Source: Perkinsus chesapeaki (Eukaryota; Perkinsozoa; Perkinsida; Perkinsidae). From it: a stretch of 30,102 nt of DNA. This document shows, one piece after another, positions 27,286 to 30,102 of this stretch (positions are counted from its first letter, which is position 1; the number at the start of each line of letters is the position of its first letter). The notes beneath the pieces were generated by a model, which was not told where the DNA came from, did no database searches, and was given only the letters and a program-made list of their open reading frames with translations. Both the position numbers and the translations under genes were made by a program. The stretch spans positions 1 to 30,102 of the forward strand of contig JAAPAO010000321.1 of the NCBI GenBank assembly GCA_013115145.1, written 5' to 3'.

Positions 27286-28451
27286 TTTGATATTTGATTA
27301 GTCTCTCTCTCGAGGTTGAGAATCTTGTCTCTTTGATACGTCCGTTCGGCGAAGCTGAACTTTTAATGTAATGCGGTGATACCCAATCTAATTTTTCTCT
27401 TTCTTTTATCGTTGAGTTAATACTCAAGTGAAACTGCTCCATACAATGATGTGCCCGTGATTTCTTAGCTATCCGTTTTCAACTGTAGAGAAATATAATC
27501 TTCAGTAGGGAAGCACAATACCATATAGCAGCCATATGCATGTGCGTCTAATCGATCTCGTGCCATCTAAAAGCTGATGAAGCTGCTTCGAGCGATCGAG
27601 GTATCGCTAACCCAGTAACTACATTATTCTCCTGACCGTTATTGATCAAGTAACAATTCTTTGTGAAGTGTGACAATGCGGAGTGGATAGCTATTATAGT
27701 GTTAACTTACAGAAAACGGTATACTCCGCTGAAGTTGTCATGTCTGGAACATTGCTGGCCTCAAGAACACCGCCTCAGTAGCCGAGCTAGCTGCAGCGTC
27801 CTCGGGCCCGTACTCATCTTTCCGACGAGGAAAGGTTGCGTCTTTGCAGTCTGTAATCTTCAGACAGCCACGAATTGATATTTTACCGTTCCAGGAAGCT
27901 GGGAGCCCAGAGAGCCCCAGTTGGTTGGGACTTCCAGCCAACCTGCTGAATATTCTTCCATGTTGGAAGGGGCTAATAGCTTCTTTCTGAATTAGGAATT
28001 CTAGTCCTTGATTTCTCTTTGCTAGAATCACACGAGGGCGCCTAACCCAGAGGTAACAGGCAAGCATGTCATACCTGTCACACAGGCAACTGTGACACTT
28101 AAAACTGCCTACTATGTCGAGCTTCAGTATTAGTGAACTATCATCCCTCCATGCATACTCAAACCACTAGCTCTTTACCTTCTCTTAAATATGCTCATAG
28201 AATGTAATCATCGGTTACCGCGTATCGCCAATCATAATAATTGGGCTACACTTGATCTATGTAGCAAACGTAAACGAACCAGCTGCGCACGCATGTGCAA
28301 GTTATCGACACTGACTCAGTGTCGCTGAGCTTCGAGGCATACGAGAGATCGTTTGGACAATGAGGGGCCCTGAGCTTTACGTAGCCTATAAAGAACACTT
28401 CTATGCCTTTATACGAGGGTTTTATGCAGTTCTTCGGGCTACACTATCGCA
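27286..28451. other. 1.2-kb intergenic region, no gene seen
   Basis: No convincing coding frame on either strand. It holds two short perfect inverted repeats: TGTCACA/TGTGACA (28076-28097, eight-base loop) and CGACACTGA/TCAGTGTCG (28306-28324, one-base centre). CTCGAGGTTGAGAATCTT near 27310 resembles the 40-bp repeat core at 11911. It should contain the promoter of the subtilisin gene. Confidence 0.5.
28306..28324. repeat. Perfect 19-bp palindrome upstream of the subtilisin gene
   Basis: CGACACTGA, one C, then TCAGTGTCG. It lies 127 bases before the protease ATG, a position that would fit a dimeric transcription-factor site. This role is inference. Confidence 0.8.
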
Positions 28452-29402
28452 ATGTCTTGCTTCCGTGTGACTCTGGTCCTCGTTATTGTTATAAAAGCTC
28501 TCTACGTGGCTTATCCGGATGACGAATACTATGAAAGCAAGCAGAAAATCTACTTTGAAGCGATAAGAGTACCAGATGCGTGGAAGCAGCTGGAAGGACA
28601 TGAAAGATCCCCTAAGACTATCGCCGTCATCGACACTGGTATGGACTCGACTCATCCCGACTTGAAGGACAACGCTGTGGTTGGATACAACGTGGTCGAT
28701 AAGAGCACGGATACTCGTGACAAAGATGGCCATGGAACCAGAATGGCTGGTATTGTCGGGGCAGTCATTAATAATAAGATTGGCATAGCAGGAATCACAG
28801 ACCATGTCAAGTTGATGCCAATCTACGACGGTGACACCGAAGAGGACACTTACGTTGCAGCAGCAATTGAATACGCTGTGAAAGCACATGTAGATGTTAT
28901 ACTCTACACGTCGGTACAAGAAGAACCATTCGAAGATGCGGCCGTTGCTGCTCTTCAGAGCGCTTCTAAGGCTGGCATCCCCTTCATCTGCTCGTCCGGC
29001 AATGATGGTCTTGATATATCGAAACCGGGAAATCAGCGTTACCCTTGTGAGTATGCTAAAACGATCGATGGTGTCATATGCGTGGCAGCCACTGTCATTA
29101 AAGAGATGGAGCTCCTAGAAATAAGCAACTATGCTCCCTATATCAATGCCGCCGCCCCAGGGTATGCTTTCTCTACTGATCTCAATGGCAAGTATGTTGC
29201 TCGCGCTGGTGCGTCTTGTTCTGCTGCTATGGTAGCTGGAGTAGTGACCATGATGAAAAGTGTGTCCAAAGAGCCTTTAAGTGTCCAGGCTATAAATTCT
29301 ATCATCAAAGAGACTAGCACTCCTGGGATTGAAAGGAAGGGAGTTCAAATGGACTTTGGAAGGCTGGATGCCTTGGCGGCAGTGAAACGTGTTCTGGGCT
29401 AA
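28452..29402 (+). CDS. Subtilisin-like serine protease (S8), secreted
   Basis: A single exon of 316 residues. A signal peptide (about 1-20, hydrophobic VTLVLVIVIKALYVA) is followed almost at once by the mature-domain start, with EAIRVPDAW at 36-44. The catalytic triad is intact: Asp61 in AVIDTGMD, His94 in DGHGTRMAG and Ser255 in GASCSAAMVAG. Asn184 in SSGNDG is the oxyanion-hole residue. The common SLG substrate-binding box near residue 152 is replaced by LYTSVQ. No I9-type propeptide of 70-100 residues is encoded between signal and protease, unlike most S8A enzymes. Secreted subtilisins are abundant in Perkinsus species and are linked to feeding on host tissue. An upstream propeptide exon cannot be excluded, but none is apparent. 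Confidence 0.88.
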   Translation: MSCFRVTLVLVIVIKALYVAYPDDEYYESKQKIYFEAIRVPDAWKQLEGHERSPKTIAVIDTGMDSTHPDLKDNAVVGYNVVDKSTDTRDKDGHGTRMAGIVGAVINNKIGIAGITDHVKLMPIYDGDTEEDTYVAAAIEYAVKAHVDVILYTSVQEEPFEDAAVAALQSASKAGIPFICSSGNDGLDISKPGNQRYPCEYAKTIDGVICVAATVIKEMELLEISNYAPYINAAAPGYAFSTDLNGKYVARAGASCSAAMVAGVVTMMKSVSKEPLSVQAINSIIKETSTPGIERKGVQMDFGRLDALAAVKRVLG

Positions 29403-29622
29403 GGCTTAGCCTCCAAGCTCGGCTCGTCGAGAGCAATACTTCGAACGCTTCGCGTTCAAGTGGCCTGTACTTGACAGGCCCTTCAAAGTGCTATCGTTCT
29501 TCATAATAGGTAGCAGAGACTTTATTGTTCGGAAAGGAAGTAGTTGATCGTAACCTTCTTTTCGTCCTTACCACCACTTACTTGGTCAATTAGAATTGGG
29601 GCTATTTAACTGAGGGGGACAA
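29403..29622. other. Subtilisin 3' flank with two adjacent hairpins
   Basis: Two perfect inverted repeats follow the stop. GAACGC/GCGTTC (29443-29457) has a three-base loop, and GGCCTGT/ACAGGCC (29462-29480) has a five-base loop, only four bases further on. They would form neighbouring hairpins in the 3' untranslated RNA. Confidence 0.7.
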
Positions 29623-29877
29623 ATGCTATTACCAGCTGTCTATTTAGTAGTCTACATTTATCATTCAGATTTCCCGCCAAGTCTACCCCCGCCTGAGGAC
29701 GATTCTGTGCCAAACAAGCGACGTTCGACTCTGGTGAATATCGTTCCTCGACACCAAGGAAGGTGCCCACAAGCAGATTCCGACAGCGTTGAGATGGATG
29801 CAGGAACAAATCTATCTCAGCAGGTCCACTGTTATGTGAGGACTAAGATGCCATCTCCACGAAAGATAGACGGATAG
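29623..29877 (+). CDS. Doubtful small open frame
   Basis: An 84-codon frame from ATG 29623. Its start (MLLPAVYLVVYIY) could be a signal peptide, followed by a Pro-rich stretch. The rest is polar with no recognised motif. A TTCAG at 29665-29669 and a GTGAAT at 29732 could be splice signals, so the frame may be part of a spliced gene or of nothing. I would not rely on it. Confidence 0.2.
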   Translation: MLLPAVYLVVYIYHSDFPPSLPPPEDDSVPNKRRSTLVNIVPRHQGRCPQADSDSVEMDAGTNLSQQVHCYVRTKMPSPRKIDG

Positions 29878-29938
29878 CACAATAAAGAAATACGTTCTGT
29901 CGCAGAATCTTACGAATTACGGGAGTGGTTCCTAACGT

Positions 29939-30102
29939 ACTACTACCCCAGTGATTGATACTACTACACCAGTGATTGATACTACTACCCCAGTGATTGA
30001 TACTACAACCCCAGTGATTGATACTACTACCCCAGTGATTGATACTACTACCCCAGTGATTGATACTACTACCCCAGTGATTGATACTACTACCCCAGTG
30101 AA
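29939..30102. repeat. Orphan 21-bp minisatellite array at the window end
   Basis: About 7.8 copies of the same 21-base unit found in the oxidase gene, in the same orientation and nearly uniform (two single-base changes). The frame that would read TTTPVID has a TAA at 29933-29935 just before it and no start. No AG acceptor close by opens another frame through it. It runs to the end of the window. Confidence 0.95.

Noticed and set aside
27738-28067. 109-codon minus-strand frame between the oxidase and subtilisin genes
   Set aside because: No signal peptide, domain or splice context; composition not convincing.
1-30102. CRISPR array, integrase, transposase or phage genes
   Set aside because: None seen. 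The direct repeats are minisatellites without unique spacers, and the genes are spliced eukaryotic genes.

Overview
This window looks like nuclear DNA of an alveolate protist, most likely Perkinsus or a close relative. That is an inference. It rests on intron-rich genes with very small GT-AG introns, close gene spacing, a Rieske protein with a long N-terminal extension, a secreted subtilisin, a repeat-rich secreted flavoprotein and several start codons sitting just behind an AG, as expected if mRNAs receive a trans-spliced leader. No spliced-leader, rRNA or intact tRNA gene was found, and no transposase, integrase or reverse transcriptase.

Layout, left to right. At 1-2022 lie the 3' end of one MFS transporter and a complete related MFS transporter on the same strand. 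A Dicer-like gene follows (about 2404-3993): platform, PAZ-like region and one RNase III domain with a changed catalytic residue. Next is a two-exon small Cys/His-rich protein (4068-4485), then 1.3 kb without a convincing gene but with a perfect palindrome and microsatellites. A small secreted protein lies on the minus strand (5812-6228). 7202-8614 is one uninterrupted frame that joins an NCBP3-type cap-binding domain to a YbaK-type tRNA deacylase domain. 8859-11693 is an eight-exon membrane-anchored S1/P1 nuclease relative. 12203-13342 encodes an RA-PH adaptor flanked by two repeat arrays. 13721-16397 is a CHK2/CAMK-like kinase with a long helical tail.

The right half starts with a seven-exon TDP2-type tyrosyl-DNA phosphodiesterase (17143-19610). 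It converges on a PPR/TPR-like, probably organellar, protein (19694-20857, minus). Upstream of that on the same strand is the nine-exon Rieske subunit of mitochondrial complex III (20992-22328). A helical protein of unknown function follows (22720-24529), then a secreted FAD-linked oxidase with a 21-bp minisatellite in its coding sequence and two copies of a six-cysteine module (25132-27285), and a subtilisin-like protease (28452-29402). The window ends inside a second array of the same 21-bp repeat that is not in a gene.

Themes. RNA processing (Dicer-like, cap-binding/deacylase fusion, nuclease relative) and DNA repair or checkpoint proteins (TDP2, CHK2-like kinase) are mixed with mitochondrial and secreted proteins. 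Nothing suggests an operon; the neighbours look independent. Splice models were built by hand from phase agreement and family resemblance, so exon edges need RNA evidence. The strongest novelties are the NCBP3-YbaK fusion, the reduced Dicer-like protein, the six-Cys module oxidase with its orphan repeat array, and an antisense tRNA-like sequence that ends on a splice acceptor.
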